From Nocardia cyriacigeorgica (GTDB lineage Bacteria; Actinomycetota; Actinomycetes; Mycobacteriales; Mycobacteriaceae): 64,000 bases of DNA. The first letter of the stretch is position 1; every line of letters begins with the position of its first letter. Of the stretch, positions 37,620-46,512 are shown one piece after another. The position numbers were made by a program, and so were the translations under genes. Location: positions 62,001 through 126,000 of the forward strand of contig NZ_JARWNX010000042.1 in the NCBI RefSeq assembly GCF_029868385.1, given 5' to 3'. The notes beneath the pieces were generated by a model. That model was not told the origin of the DNA and ran no database searches. It saw only the letters and a list, made by a program, of their open reading frames with translations.

Positions 37620-38069
37620 TCACGTCTGATCATCGGCGCGACCGATGATCAGATGGGCGAGGCGGTCCAATGACTCCTGGTTGCGTGGCGTGAACACGAG
37701 GTTCTGCGCGAACTCGGGAACGAACGCTCCCGGCCCGCGGGAGGCGTGTTCGAACATGCGGATCCTGGTCACCCGCGGTTGCGGCTCGTCGAGCTCGAAC
37801 CGGATCCACGCCGCGCCCATCAGCCACAGCCGCGCGTCCAGCTCCAACATGCGCGGCGGCTCGACCGCGCTGACCTTGGTCACATCCTGCACGGTCAGCG
37901 GCCACAGGCCGACGCTGTGGTGGATGCGGGTGCCGACGGCGGGCCAGTTGCGGTCGACCATGCGGATATGCGAGGCGCCGACCACCCAGCTCGCGTACAG
38001 CCATCCGTCGGCAAGGGCCGCGAAGGCCTGCTCGATCGGCACCGGCACCGTCACTTCGACTTCCGTCAT
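37620..38069 (-). CDS. SRPBCC family protein
   Basis: The 149-residue protein begins with a strand typical of polyketide cyclase/START-like folds (VEVTVPVPIEQAFAALADGWLYASWVVGASHIR), followed by WPAVGTRIHHSVGLWP and RVTRIRMFEHASRGPG. Such proteins have a hydrophobic cavity and bind lipids or small ligands; the function here is unknown. It stands alone between a secreted-protein gene and a divergent POT transporter. Confidence 0.82.
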   Translation of the reverse strand: MTEVEVTVPVPIEQAFAALADGWLYASWVVGASHIRMVDRNWPAVGTRIHHSVGLWPLTVQDVTKVSAVEPPRMLELDARLWLMGAAWIRFELDEPQPRVTRIRMFEHASRGPGAFVPEFAQNLVFTPRNQESLDRLAHLIIGRADDQT

Positions 38070-38271
38070 CAGCGCACCGCCTCCGTCGTCTCGACTGCCG
38101 GACCGCCCGCACCGGACTCGTGCGGTGCTCGGAGCCGAGCCTAATCAACATGGGCGAACCCGGCGCGCGATGGATGGGACCACCTGCGGAAAATGCGCGT
38201 CCACGTCGCGGTTCGATGCATTTTCGGTGTGGATGCCTGTGAACGACCGCCGAACGTGCGATCGTCTGACC

Positions 38272-39732
38272 ATGTCCGACGCAGTAGCCACCGACCCCGC
38301 CGAACGGACGCTGTTCGGCCATCCGATCGGGTTGACCAACCTGTTCGGGGTCGAGATGTGGGAGCGGTTCTCCTTCTACGGCATGCTCACCATCCTCGGG
38401 TACTACCTGTACTACTCGGTGTCCGACGGCGGTCTCGGGATGGAGCAGAGCACCGCGGTCGGTATCGTCGGGGCCTACGGCGGGCTGGTGTATCTGTCCA
38501 CGGTGCTCGGTGGCTGGGTCGCCGACCGGCTGCTCGGCATGGAACGCACCGTCTTCTACGGCGGCGTCGTGGTGATGGCGGGCCATATCGCCCTTGCCAT
38601 CCTGCCCGGACTCACCGGTGTCGGCGTCGGGCTCGTGCTGGTCGCGCTGGGCAGCGGTGCGCTCAAAGCGAACGCCTCCTCACTGCTCGGCACTCTGTAT
38701 CCGCACGGCGATCCACGCACCGACGGTGGCTTCACCCTGTTCTACCTGGGCATCAACCTCGGTGCCTTCGTCGGCCCGCTGCTGACCGGCCTCCTGCAAC
38801 GGGAATGGGGTTTCCACGCGGGCTTCGGCGCCGCGGCCATCGGGATGGCGCTCGGCCTCACCCAGTACGTGGTGTTCCGCCGCAATCTCGGCACCGCGGG
38901 CAGGCAGGTGCCCGACCCGCTGCCACGCAGCGCCATCGGCAAGATCCTCGGGCTGGTCGCGGCGGCAGCGGTGATCATCGTGCTGGCTGCCGTCACCGGT
39001 CTGGTGACCCTCGACAACCTCGCCGACGTCACCACCGGCGTCATCGCCGTGGCCGCCATCGTCTATTTCGCGGTCATGCTGACCGACACCAAAGTGAGCG
39101 CGGTCGAACGCAGCCGGGTGCGCGCGTTCATCCCGCTGTTCATCGCCAACGCGGTGTTCTGGTCGCTGTTCCAGCAGATCTTCACCGTGCTCGCGGTCTA
39201 CTCCGATGAGCGGATGGACTGGAACATCTTCGGCTGGACCGCCCCGTCGAGCTGGATCGGCTCGGTCGAGCCGGTGTGGATCATCGTGCTCTCGCCGCTG
39301 TTCGCGCTGATGTGGACCAGACTCGGCTCCCGCGCACCGAGCACCCCGCGCAAGTTCGCGCTCGGCGTGATCGGCATGGGCCTGGCCTTCTGGCTCTTCA
39401 CGCCGATGTCGCAGACCACCGGCCGCGCCGTGCCCGCGCTGATCGTGCTGTTCATCATGGGCCTGTTCGCGGTATCGGAGCTGCTGATCTCGCCGATCGG
39501 TCTGGCCGTCACCACCCAGCTCGCGCCCGAGGTGTTCCGCGCGCAGATGATGGCGCTGTACTTCTTCTCTGTCGGTCTCGGCACTTCGATGTCGGGCACC
39601 CTCGCTCGCTACTACGATCCGGAACACGAGTTCGCCTACTTCGGCATCATCGGCGCGGTCGCGATCCTCGCCGGTCTGGTTGTCGCCGGTCTGTCGCCAT
39701 GGGTGAGCAGACATATGCAAGGCGTCCACTGA
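38272..39732 (+). CDS. POT/PTR family proton-dependent oligopeptide transporter
   Basis: The protein (486 residues) has about fourteen hydrophobic segments and the POT signatures: FGVEMWERFSFYGM (about residues 25-38), in which the ExxER-like motif couples protons, and the second PTR motif FTLFYLGINLGAFVGPLL. It imports di- and tripeptides with protons, as DtpT does. ATG 38272 is chosen by homology; an in-frame ATG at 38233 is possible and neither has a clear Shine-Dalgarno site. Confidence 0.92.
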   Translation: MSDAVATDPAERTLFGHPIGLTNLFGVEMWERFSFYGMLTILGYYLYYSVSDGGLGMEQSTAVGIVGAYGGLVYLSTVLGGWVADRLLGMERTVFYGGVVVMAGHIALAILPGLTGVGVGLVLVALGSGALKANASSLLGTLYPHGDPRTDGGFTLFYLGINLGAFVGPLLTGLLQREWGFHAGFGAAAIGMALGLTQYVVFRRNLGTAGRQVPDPLPRSAIGKILGLVAAAAVIIVLAAVTGLVTLDNLADVTTGVIAVAAIVYFAVMLTDTKVSAVERSRVRAFIPLFIANAVFWSLFQQIFTVLAVYSDERMDWNIFGWTAPSSWIGSVEPVWIIVLSPLFALMWTRLGSRAPSTPRKFALGVIGMGLAFWLFTPMSQTTGRAVPALIVLFIMGLFAVSELLISPIGLAVTTQLAPEVFRAQMMALYFFSVGLGTSMSGTLARYYDPEHEFAYFGIIGAVAILAGLVVAGLSPWVSRHMQGVH

Positions 39733-39769
39733 CCACCCAACTGGAGACCTCGACCCGAAGGAGATCGCC

Positions 39770-41248
39770 GTGGCGATACCGACCAGCCGCCGCCAGATAT
39801 TCCGCACCAAGAGCGTGGAACAGTCGATACGCGACACCGACGAACCCGATTCGAAACTCCGCAAGGAACTCACCGCATGGGACCTGACGATCTTCGGTGT
39901 CGCCGTCGTCGTCGGCGCGGGCATCTTCACCCTCACCGCGCGCACCGCGGGCAATGTGGCGGGGCCCTCGGTATCGCTGGCGTTCGTCTTCGCCGCTATC
40001 GCCTGTGCGCTGACCGCCCTGTGCTACGCCGAGTTCGCCTCGACCGTCCCGGTGGCCGGTAGCGCCTACACCTTCTCCTACGCCACCTTCGGCGAGCTGG
40101 CCGCCTGGATCATCGGCTGGGACCTCATCCTGGAATTCGCCCTCGCCGCGGCGGTGGTGTCCAAGGGATGGTCGCAGTATCTGGGTGAGTTGATGGGTTC
40201 GCGCTCACCGATCCTGCATATCGGTTCCGTCGATTTCGACTGGGGTGCGGTACTGCTCATCGCGGTGCTCACCACCTTGATCGCGATCGGTACCAAACTG
40301 TCGTCGCGGGTGTCGGCGGTGGCCGTCGCCATCAAGCTCGGCGTCATCGCATTGGTGCTGGTGATCGGCGTGACCTACTTCGATTCCGACAACCTGACCC
40401 CCTACGTCCCGGAATCCAAGCCGGGTGAAGGCGGCGAAGGTATCCATCAGACGCTGTTCTCCTACCTCACCGGCGCGGGCAACAGCACTTTCGGCTGGTA
40501 CGGCCTGCTCGCCGCGGCGAGCCTGGTGTTCTTCGCGTTCATCGGTTTCGACGTGGTCGCCACCGCAGCGGAGGAAACCAAGAATCCGCAGCGCGATATG
40601 CCGCGCGGCATCCTCGGTTCGCTGATGATCGTGACCGTGCTCTACGTGGCGGTATCGCTGGTGCTCACCGGCATGGTGCCCTACACCGATCTCGCCGGTG
40701 ACGACGCGACATTGGCCACGGCCTTCGCCATCCACGGCGACACCTGGGTGAAGAACATCATCTCCGTCGGCGCGCTCGCCGGTCTCACCACCGTCGTCAT
40801 GGTGATGCTGCTCGGTCAGACCCGCGTGCTGTTCGCCATGTCGCGTGACGGGCTGATGCCGCGCAGGCTCGCCCACACCGGTAACCGCGGCACGCCGGTG
40901 CGGATCACCGTCATCGTCGGTGTGGTGTGTGCGGTGCTCGCCGGTTTCGTCGAGTTCGGCACGCTCGAGGAGATGGTCAATATCGGCACGCTGTTCGCGT
41001 TCGTGCTGGTCTCGATCGGGGTGCTGGTGCTGCGGCGGACCCGCCCGGATCTGCCGCGCGGGTTCAAGGTGCCGTTCGTGCCCCTGCTGCCGATTCTGGC
41101 GGTGCTCGCCTGCCTGTGGTTGATGCTGAACCTGTCGGTGGAAACCTGGCTGCGTTTCATTGTCTGGATGGGGCTCGGTTTGGTGGTGTACTTCGCATAC
41201 AGCAAGCGGCATTCGGTGCTCGGGAAGTCCGTCTCAGAACAGAGGTGA
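39770..41248 (+). CDS. APC family amino acid permease (cationic amino acid transporter type)
   Basis: The 492-residue protein has twelve or more hydrophobic segments and begins with the long cytoplasmic leader seen in the CAT/YfnA group (IFRTKSVEQSIRDTDEPDSKLRKEL). VVGAGIFTLTARTAGNVAGPS is the APC substrate-binding helix 1 motif, and CYAEFASTVPVAGSAYTFSYA is also diagnostic. Relatives import Arg, Lys or other amino acids. GTG 39770 follows AAGGAGAT. A small gene follows after 4 nt, probably co-transcribed. Confidence 0.92.
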   Translation: MAIPTSRRQIFRTKSVEQSIRDTDEPDSKLRKELTAWDLTIFGVAVVVGAGIFTLTARTAGNVAGPSVSLAFVFAAIACALTALCYAEFASTVPVAGSAYTFSYATFGELAAWIIGWDLILEFALAAAVVSKGWSQYLGELMGSRSPILHIGSVDFDWGAVLLIAVLTTLIAIGTKLSSRVSAVAVAIKLGVIALVLVIGVTYFDSDNLTPYVPESKPGEGGEGIHQTLFSYLTGAGNSTFGWYGLLAAASLVFFAFIGFDVVATAAEETKNPQRDMPRGILGSLMIVTVLYVAVSLVLTGMVPYTDLAGDDATLATAFAIHGDTWVKNIISVGALAGLTTVVMVMLLGQTRVLFAMSRDGLMPRRLAHTGNRGTPVRITVIVGVVCAVLAGFVEFGTLEEMVNIGTLFAFVLVSIGVLVLRRTRPDLPRGFKVPFVPLLPILAVLACLWLMLNLSVETWLRFIVWMGLGLVVYFAYSKRHSVLGKSVSEQR

Positions 41249-41252
41249 CACG

Positions 41253-41798
41253 ATGCGCAATCCGTGGCGACGCAGGCGCCGGGCGCAACCACCCGCCCGC
41301 ACGGTCGACCATTCCGGCACCGACCTGGTCATCCGCTGGATAGACGCGGTGACCACCGGTCTGGCCGATGCGCCTCCTGGCCCACCGGAGGCGGCGCCCG
41401 CCCGGGTCTGCGACGGTATGTTCACCGCCGCGACCATCGCCGCGGTGCTCATCGAGCGTGTCTCCGACCGAACGGAGTATCGCGTCGCGAACAACCGCTG
41501 TCTGGCGGCGTCGGTCGAGTTCATGAAGGTCCTCGGCGAGGACACCCTGCGCCGTTACCGCATCCAGGCCGACGCCCAGCCCGTCGGCCTGGACGAGGTG
41601 AACTCCGATGCCGACGAACTCGCCATCGCCCGCCACCTCGCCCTGCTCGGCGAAGCCCTCCAGATAGCCCTCTGCGCCGTCACCACCGACCCGGCCCTGT
41701 CCGCCGAAATCCGCGAAACCGCCAACGATTCCGGCCTCCTGGCCGCCGACGTCCTCGTCGAAACCTGCCAAACCATCCAATCCGACCCCACCACCTGA
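41253..41798 (+). CDS. Hypothetical protein downstream of the amino acid permease
   Basis: The 181-residue soluble protein starts with a basic patch (RNPWRRRRRAQPP) and is otherwise helical and acidic, with no signal or membrane segment. ATG 41253 has GAGGTG 6 nt upstream. Only 4 nt separate it from the permease, so it is probably in the same operon. I recognise no family. Confidence 0.65.
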   Translation: MRNPWRRRRRAQPPARTVDHSGTDLVIRWIDAVTTGLADAPPGPPEAAPARVCDGMFTAATIAAVLIERVSDRTEYRVANNRCLAASVEFMKVLGEDTLRRYRIQADAQPVGLDEVNSDADELAIARHLALLGEALQIALCAVTTDPALSAEIRETANDSGLLAADVLVETCQTIQSDPTT

Positions 41799-41859
41799 CC
41801 ACCCCTCTCAGCCCTGGGGGATTCCGGTACACCCGTACGAGTCGGTAGGGTGAGCCGAC

Positions 41860-41933
41860 GCCCCTATAGCCCAATTGGCAGAGGCAGCGGACTTAAAATC
41901 CGCCAAGTGTGGGTTCGAGTCCCACTGGGGGCA
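41860..41933 (+). tRNA. tRNA-Leu (anticodon UAA) with short variable region
   Basis: The acceptor stem GCCCCTA/TGGGGGC, anticodon stem GCGGA/TCCGC around loop CTTAAAA (anticodon TAA) and T-arm GTGGG-TTCGAGT-CCCAC form a complete cloverleaf of 74 nt. The discriminator is A and CCA is not encoded. The variable region is only CAAGT (5 nt), whereas standard bacterial tRNA-Leu has a long variable arm. It would read UUA codons, which are rare in this genome. Confidence 0.85.
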
Positions 41934-42135
41934 CTACGCAACCGCAGGTAGACCACTACCTCGGTTCGTGCCGTCCGGGTGATCGGCTGTCTCCGTCCGA
42001 AGCGAGTCCGCAGCAGCACCGCCCTGAGATGACCGGAGGTCTCTGAAGTGGCACGATGATGATGCGGCGGACGGCCGCCGTGACGTGGACGCACGGGAGT
42101 CTTCGATAGCCGGTGCGCAGCCGGAAGGGATCGTC

Positions 42136-43377
42136 ATGCAGTCGGTTGTGGCTCTGATCGTCCGTACCGGTTGCGCGCTGGCCATGATGCTGGCGGCGGT
42201 GGGGCTCGCCGCGCCGGTGTCGGCGGATCCGCCGGATTCGCCGCTGTGCGCGTGGCGGTTCATGTCCAACAGCACGGTGTTGAACGTGGCGTTTCCGGAC
42301 GCGAACTCGACGTACTGGCTGATGCCGTACGCGCTCGGACCGGGCGACTCGATCGAATTGTCCGGTACCTATCCGGCCGCCAGGTACTTCTCGCTGAACA
42401 CCTACGGCACCGACCTCGACACGGTGGACACGTTGCGCGACAACCAGATCGTCGCCGACCCGGGCAGCGCCAACCCGTTCGTCGATGCCGCCGCCGCATC
42501 GCTGCCCCCGTCGCAGCAGCGTTGGCACGCCAGGCTGGTCAACGGCCCGGCCGACCACAGCCGCAATGAGCTGCGCGCGGTCCCGAGCGGACAGAGCACC
42601 CCGATCGGGTTCGTCATCGTCCGCGTCTACGTTCCGGACGATCCGGCCTCGCTCAGCGGCGGTGTCGCGCTACCGGACGTGAAGCTCTCGCTCGCGGGCG
42701 CCGACGTGCCCGCCCAGCCGTGCGCGCAGCCCTTCGACCCGGCCACCTACACCGGCCCGATCGCCTCTGCCGCCAAGGCCGCCTTCGATCGGGCGATCGC
42801 CGCGGCGGCCTCCGGCGCCTTCCCCGGCAATACACCGGAGGCGAGTTTCGGCAACCCGGCGAGCACCTCGGGGCTCTTCCCGAACGGTGACAACAAGTAC
42901 ATCGGGACGCGCATCAGCTATCAACCCGGCCGCCTGCTCGTGGTGCGCGGTATGGCGCCGACCTTCCCGGACACCAGGGCGGGGCAATCACCGACCGATC
43001 CGAGCCAGATGCGGTACTGGTCGATGTGCCAGAACGACCTGCGCTCGCCCTATCCCGTCGTCGCCTGCGCCGCCGACTTCCAGACCGCGCTCGACAGCTC
43101 CGGCTACTACACCTATGTGGTCGCCGCACCCACTGACCTGCCGCCGAACCTCGGACCGAATGTGACGGTGATTCCGTGGGGCAGCACCGATGTGGACAAG
43201 GTGCTGTTCCTGCGGAACATGACGCCGAGCGCGGCGTTCTATCCGAATTCGATCCAGGCGTCGCAGGACTCCGGTACAGACCCGGCCAGCACGATGGGCC
43301 CGTATTACCCGAGGACCGCCTATTGCAGCACCGAAACGTTCGCGACCGGCGGCGCGGATGCCTGCCTCGGCATCTGA
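42136..43377 (+). CDS. Secreted hypothetical protein
   Basis: A 413-residue precursor with a Sec signal peptide (LIVRTGCALAMMLAAVGLAAPVSA). The mature protein has six or more cysteines spread over its length (PLCAW, QPCAQ, SMCQND, VACAAD, YCSTE, DACLG), suggesting disulfides. ATG 42136 follows GGAAGGGA; an in-frame ATG at 42085 is less likely because it would place 17 residues before the signal. I do not recognise a catalytic motif. It is convergent, with a 5-nt gap, with a secreted cupin gene. Confidence 0.75.
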   Translation: MQSVVALIVRTGCALAMMLAAVGLAAPVSADPPDSPLCAWRFMSNSTVLNVAFPDANSTYWLMPYALGPGDSIELSGTYPAARYFSLNTYGTDLDTVDTLRDNQIVADPGSANPFVDAAAASLPPSQQRWHARLVNGPADHSRNELRAVPSGQSTPIGFVIVRVYVPDDPASLSGGVALPDVKLSLAGADVPAQPCAQPFDPATYTGPIASAAKAAFDRAIAAAASGAFPGNTPEASFGNPASTSGLFPNGDNKYIGTRISYQPGRLLVVRGMAPTFPDTRAGQSPTDPSQMRYWSMCQNDLRSPYPVVACAADFQTALDSSGYYTYVVAAPTDLPPNLGPNVTVIPWGSTDVDKVLFLRNMTPSAAFYPNSIQASQDSGTDPASTMGPYYPRTAYCSTETFATGGADACLGI

Positions 43378-43382
43378 GCGGG

Positions 43383-43829
43383 CTACGGGCAGTCGGGAGC
43401 GGGGGCGTCCACGAAAAGTGGTTCTCCCGCGCGGTTGAGATAGGCGACGTACAGCTCGGCCGGTGCGGTGCCGAGATTGCGGCCGACATGGACGTGGTCG
43501 GGGCCGACGGTCTCCGACAGTCCTTGACCAGCGGAGTACGTGATCGGCTGACAGTCCGTCTCGTATCGCGTCACCTCGCCGGCCGTCACCAGTGCGAGGA
43601 CATTACCGTCGTGGTAGTGCCATCCGAGAGTCCCGCCGGGCGCGATGGTGATGCGTCGGAAGGTGTAGACGCTCGGCAACGCGGCGAACGGGTTGAATCC
43701 GCTCACATCGACCTGCGTCAGTTGTTCGACGGTCACGCCCGAGGGTGGCGTGGCCGACGTCGAGGGCGCGAGGGCGACGATCGCGGCGGCGACCACGGCG
43801 CCGCTGAGGGCAATCCGGTGGATGCGCAT
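43383..43829 (-). CDS. Secreted cupin-domain protein
   Basis: The 148-residue precursor has a signal peptide (ALSGAVVAAAIVALAPSTSA) and a single cupin fold: APGGTLGWHYHDGNVLALVTAGEVTRYE carries the HxH of cupin motif 1, and VGPDHVHVGRN the histidines of motif 2, so it likely binds a metal. Start is ATG 43829, where the signal begins; longer in-frame starts would add a basic tail. Substrate and role are unknown. Confidence 0.78.
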   Translation of the reverse strand: MRIHRIALSGAVVAAAIVALAPSTSATPPSGVTVEQLTQVDVSGFNPFAALPSVYTFRRITIAPGGTLGWHYHDGNVLALVTAGEVTRYETDCQPITYSAGQGLSETVGPDHVHVGRNLGTAPAELYVAYLNRAGEPLFVDAPAPDCP

Positions 43830-43949
43830 TTTCGCAGTATACGAGCCTGCTACCTGCGTGAACGGCGGTTCTGGCGCATTCATGGCCCGACCGTTCCCGA
43901 CCATGCGGCGGCGATGAACGAGCCACCGCACGCCGTATGCGAACGTGCC

Positions 43950-44789
43950 TCAGCGGAGCGGGAATCCGTGATTGCGCAGGGATTCGCGGAGCCGGTCGCG
44001 GCCGTTGAGCGCGCGGGCGGAGGCGAGGCGGGCGAGCACGGCGGGAACCCAGGAGCGGTCGAGGTTCTGGTCGGCGTAGAAGTCGGTGAGCCTGCGCTCG
44101 TACTCGGTGACGTGGGGTCGCTGGCCCGGCAGATCGTAGGTCTCCTGGTGCAGGACCGCTTCGCGTGGGAGCCGGGGTTTCACCTGCGCCTGCTCACTCG
44201 GATCGGGGTGGCCGACCACGAGGCCGAAGGTCGCGAACACGTGCTCGGGCAGACGCAGTTCGGCCGCGACCTGTTCGGGATTGTTGCGGATCGCGCCGAT
44301 GTAGACGGTGCCGAGCCCGAGCGATTCGGCGGCGACCACCGCGTTCTGTGCGGCGAGGGCGGCGTCGATGAAGGCGACGTAGCTCGACTCCAGATAGTCG
44401 GCGCCGTCCAGCGGTGCGCCGGAGTCCGCGGCCAGCTGGCGTAACCGCGCGAAATCCGCGGTGAACACCAGCAGGACCGGGGCCTGCCGGATATGCGCCT
44501 GATCGCCCGCCAGCTCGGCCAGCCGCGCCTTACGTTCCGGATCGCGCACCGCGACCACACTCCACACCTGGAGATTCGATGAGGTCGGCGCCGACTGGGC
44601 GGCCGAGATCAGCAGGCGCAGAGTGTCATCCGATACCGGGTCGGGCAGATACCGTCGCACCGAACGATGCTCGAGCAGCACCTGAAGCGTCGGATTCCAT
44701 TCGGCCGGTAGTGTGCCGGGCTCCGGGTCCCGGTAGCGCTGCCGTAGCGCCTCGGCCGCGGAGATCAGGGTGCGAGTCATGGCGATCAT
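43950..44789 (-). CDS. Nitroreductase family FMN-dependent oxidoreductase (NfsA-like)
   Basis: The 279-residue protein follows the NfsA/FRP type: HRSVRRYLPDPVSDDTLRLLISAAQSAPTSSNLQ-like N-terminal half (residues about 41-74) with FMN-binding Arg and Ser/Thr residues, then GLGTVYIGAIRNNPEQVA and FGLVVGHPDPSEQAQVKPRLP, which is diagnostic of NfsA-like enzymes. It would reduce nitroaromatics, quinones or flavins with NADPH. The start may be ATG 44789 or ATG 44780. Confidence 0.9.
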   Translation of the reverse strand: MIAMTRTLISAAEALRQRYRDPEPGTLPAEWNPTLQVLLEHRSVRRYLPDPVSDDTLRLLISAAQSAPTSSNLQVWSVVAVRDPERKARLAELAGDQAHIRQAPVLLVFTADFARLRQLAADSGAPLDGADYLESSYVAFIDAALAAQNAVVAAESLGLGTVYIGAIRNNPEQVAAELRLPEHVFATFGLVVGHPDPSEQAQVKPRLPREAVLHQETYDLPGQRPHVTEYERRLTDFYADQNLDRSWVPAVLARLASARALNGRDRLRESLRNHGFPLR

Positions 44790-44885
44790 TGTCGTCGGCG
44801 CAGCGGAGATGGTCGCGGGTTGCTGTCACCGTGAACCTAAGCCCGTTGCGCACCCCGCGGCAGTGTGCGCCGCGAACAGGGTCGG

Positions 44886-46106
44886 TTATGCCCCCACCAG
44901 TCCCTTGGCGATGTGGGTGACCTGGATTTCATTGCTGCCCGCGTAGATCATGAGGGATTTGGCGTCGCGGGCGAGCTGTTCGACCTTGTATTCGGCCATA
45001 TAGCCATTGCCGCCGAAGAGTTGCACCGCTTCCATCGCGACCTCGGTGGCGGCGCGCGAGGAGTACAGCTTCATGGCCGAAGCCTCGGCGAGAGAGACCT
45101 TTTCACCCGCTGCGGTGCGTTCGATGGCGTTGAACACCATGTTCTGCACATTGATCCGGGCGATCTCCATTTCGGCGAGTTTGAGCTGGATGAGCTGGAA
45201 CTGTGCGATCTCCTTGCCCCACAGCTTGCGTGACTTCGCGTAATCGACGCACAGCCGATGACATTCGTTGATGATGCCGAGCGCCAACGACGCGATGCCG
45301 ATGCGTTCGGCGGCGAAGGATTCCTTGGCGCTGTCCTTGCCGTCGCCCTTGGCCGGATTCTCGGTTTCGCCGAGCAGGCGGTCGGGGGTGATGCGCACGT
45401 TGTCGAAGAACAGTTCGCCGGTGGGGGAGGAGTTCATGCCCATCTTCTTGAAGGGCGGGCTCTGGGTGAAGCCCGGCATGCCCTTGTCGAGCACGAACGT
45501 CAGGACTTTCCGATCGCGTCGGTCGGTGCCGTCCTGCTCGTCCAATTTGGCGTAGACGACGGTGACGTCCGCGTACGGGCCGTTGGTGATGAAGGTCTTC
45601 TGCCCATTGAGGATGTAGTCCGCGCCGTCGCGGCGCACGTAGGACTTCATGCCGCCGAACGCATCCGAGCCCGAGTCGGGTTCGGTGATCGCCCAGGCGC
45701 CCACTTTCTCCATGGTGACCAGTTCGGGCAGCCAGCGCTTCTTCTGCGCGAGCGTGCCGCGGCTGCGGATGGTGCCGACGGTGAGTCCGAGACTCACCCC
45801 CATCGACGCGACCATGCCGAGGCTCACCCCGGCGAGTTCGCTGTTGAGGATGACCCCCATGCTGCCCGCCCCACTGAACCCGCCGCCCGGCTTCCCCGTG
45901 GTTCCGGCCTCTTCCTTCGCGAGCGCTTTCGCGAGCCCTTCCCTGGCCATCTCGTCCAGACCGAAGGTCGCGTACAGCTTGCGGATGATGTCGAACGGCG
46001 GCAGCGCACCGCTTTCCAGCTGGTCGACGTGGGGTTTCAGCTCCTTGTCGATGAAGCCGCGCACGGCGTCGCGGAACATCAGGTCTTCGTCGGACCACTG
46101 GTACAT
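44886..46106 (-). CDS. Acyl-CoA dehydrogenase (FadE type)
   Basis: The protein (406 residues) is a complete acyl-CoA dehydrogenase: WAITEPDSGSDAFGGM (first signature, about residues 140-155), FITNGPYADVTVVYAK, FAAERIGIASLALGI and the C-terminal QLFGGNGYMAEYKVEQLARDAKSLMIYAGSNEIQ-like region. The catalytic base in this branch is near the C-terminal YAGSNEI segment or on helix G; I cannot fix it by eye. ATG 46106 follows GGGAG. A perfect KstR-type palindrome lies about 44 nt upstream, so the enzyme probably serves steroid or related lipid breakdown. A longer in-frame start would run into that operator. Confidence 0.93.
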   Translation of the reverse strand: MYQWSDEDLMFRDAVRGFIDKELKPHVDQLESGALPPFDIIRKLYATFGLDEMAREGLAKALAKEEAGTTGKPGGGFSGAGSMGVILNSELAGVSLGMVASMGVSLGLTVGTIRSRGTLAQKKRWLPELVTMEKVGAWAITEPDSGSDAFGGMKSYVRRDGADYILNGQKTFITNGPYADVTVVYAKLDEQDGTDRRDRKVLTFVLDKGMPGFTQSPPFKKMGMNSSPTGELFFDNVRITPDRLLGETENPAKGDGKDSAKESFAAERIGIASLALGIINECHRLCVDYAKSRKLWGKEIAQFQLIQLKLAEMEIARINVQNMVFNAIERTAAGEKVSLAEASAMKLYSSRAATEVAMEAVQLFGGNGYMAEYKVEQLARDAKSLMIYAGSNEIQVTHIAKGLVGA

Positions 46107-46149
46107 CTCGTGAACTCCCGAGGGCTCGCCGGAACAGTCCCCCTGAATA

Positions 46150-46163
46150 TAGAACACGTTCTA
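46150..46163. promoter_or_regulatory. KstR-type operator
   Basis: TAGAACACGTTCTA is a perfect palindrome that fits the mycobacterial and rhodococcal KstR motif TNNAACNNGTTNNA at every fixed position. It sits in the divergent promoter between the acyl-CoA dehydrogenase gene and a small membrane protein gene. Confidence 0.72.
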
Positions 46164-46227
46164 ATTTGTGTCCGGCGGTGTGCCGTTTACCACGAACGGG
46201 TGTAGCCGGGTGAACGGAAGTTGGACA

Positions 46228-46428
46228 ATGGTCGGTATGGCACCGGTAACTCGCGTCGGCATCGTGCTGTCGGTCCTCGCCCTGGGGATCCTCGCGGCGT
46301 CGATTCTCTTGCAGATCATCAACGACCGGCCCGCGATGCTGGTGGCCGTCACGACGGCGGTCTGGGTCGCCCTCGCGGCGTCGACGTCGGTCGGCGCGCG
46401 TCGAGCGCTGGTGCATCCACGGCACTGA
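46228..46428 (+). CDS. Small membrane protein
   Basis: A predicted 66-residue protein with two hydrophobic segments (GIVLSVLALGILAASILLQII and AMLVAVTTAVWVALAAS) and a basic C-terminus. It starts at ATG 46228 (or 46237); GGAAG lies about 10 nt upstream. It is divergent from the FadE gene and shares the KstR-type operator region. No family is recognised. Confidence 0.5.
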   Translation: MVGMAPVTRVGIVLSVLALGILAASILLQIINDRPAMLVAVTTAVWVALAASTSVGARRALVHPRH

Positions 46429-46512
46429 GTCCGGCGAAGGCGCCTTCGGCTCGACCGATCACCGCTCGTACAGGCTCGGAGAAATCACGGGCTCGGTTGC
46501 GCCGGCCTGTAA

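Noticed and set aside
41860..41933. The tRNA-Leu gene as an attachment site of an integrated element
   Set aside because: No integrase, no flanking repeat of the tRNA 3' end, and neighbouring genes are ordinary chromosomal ones.
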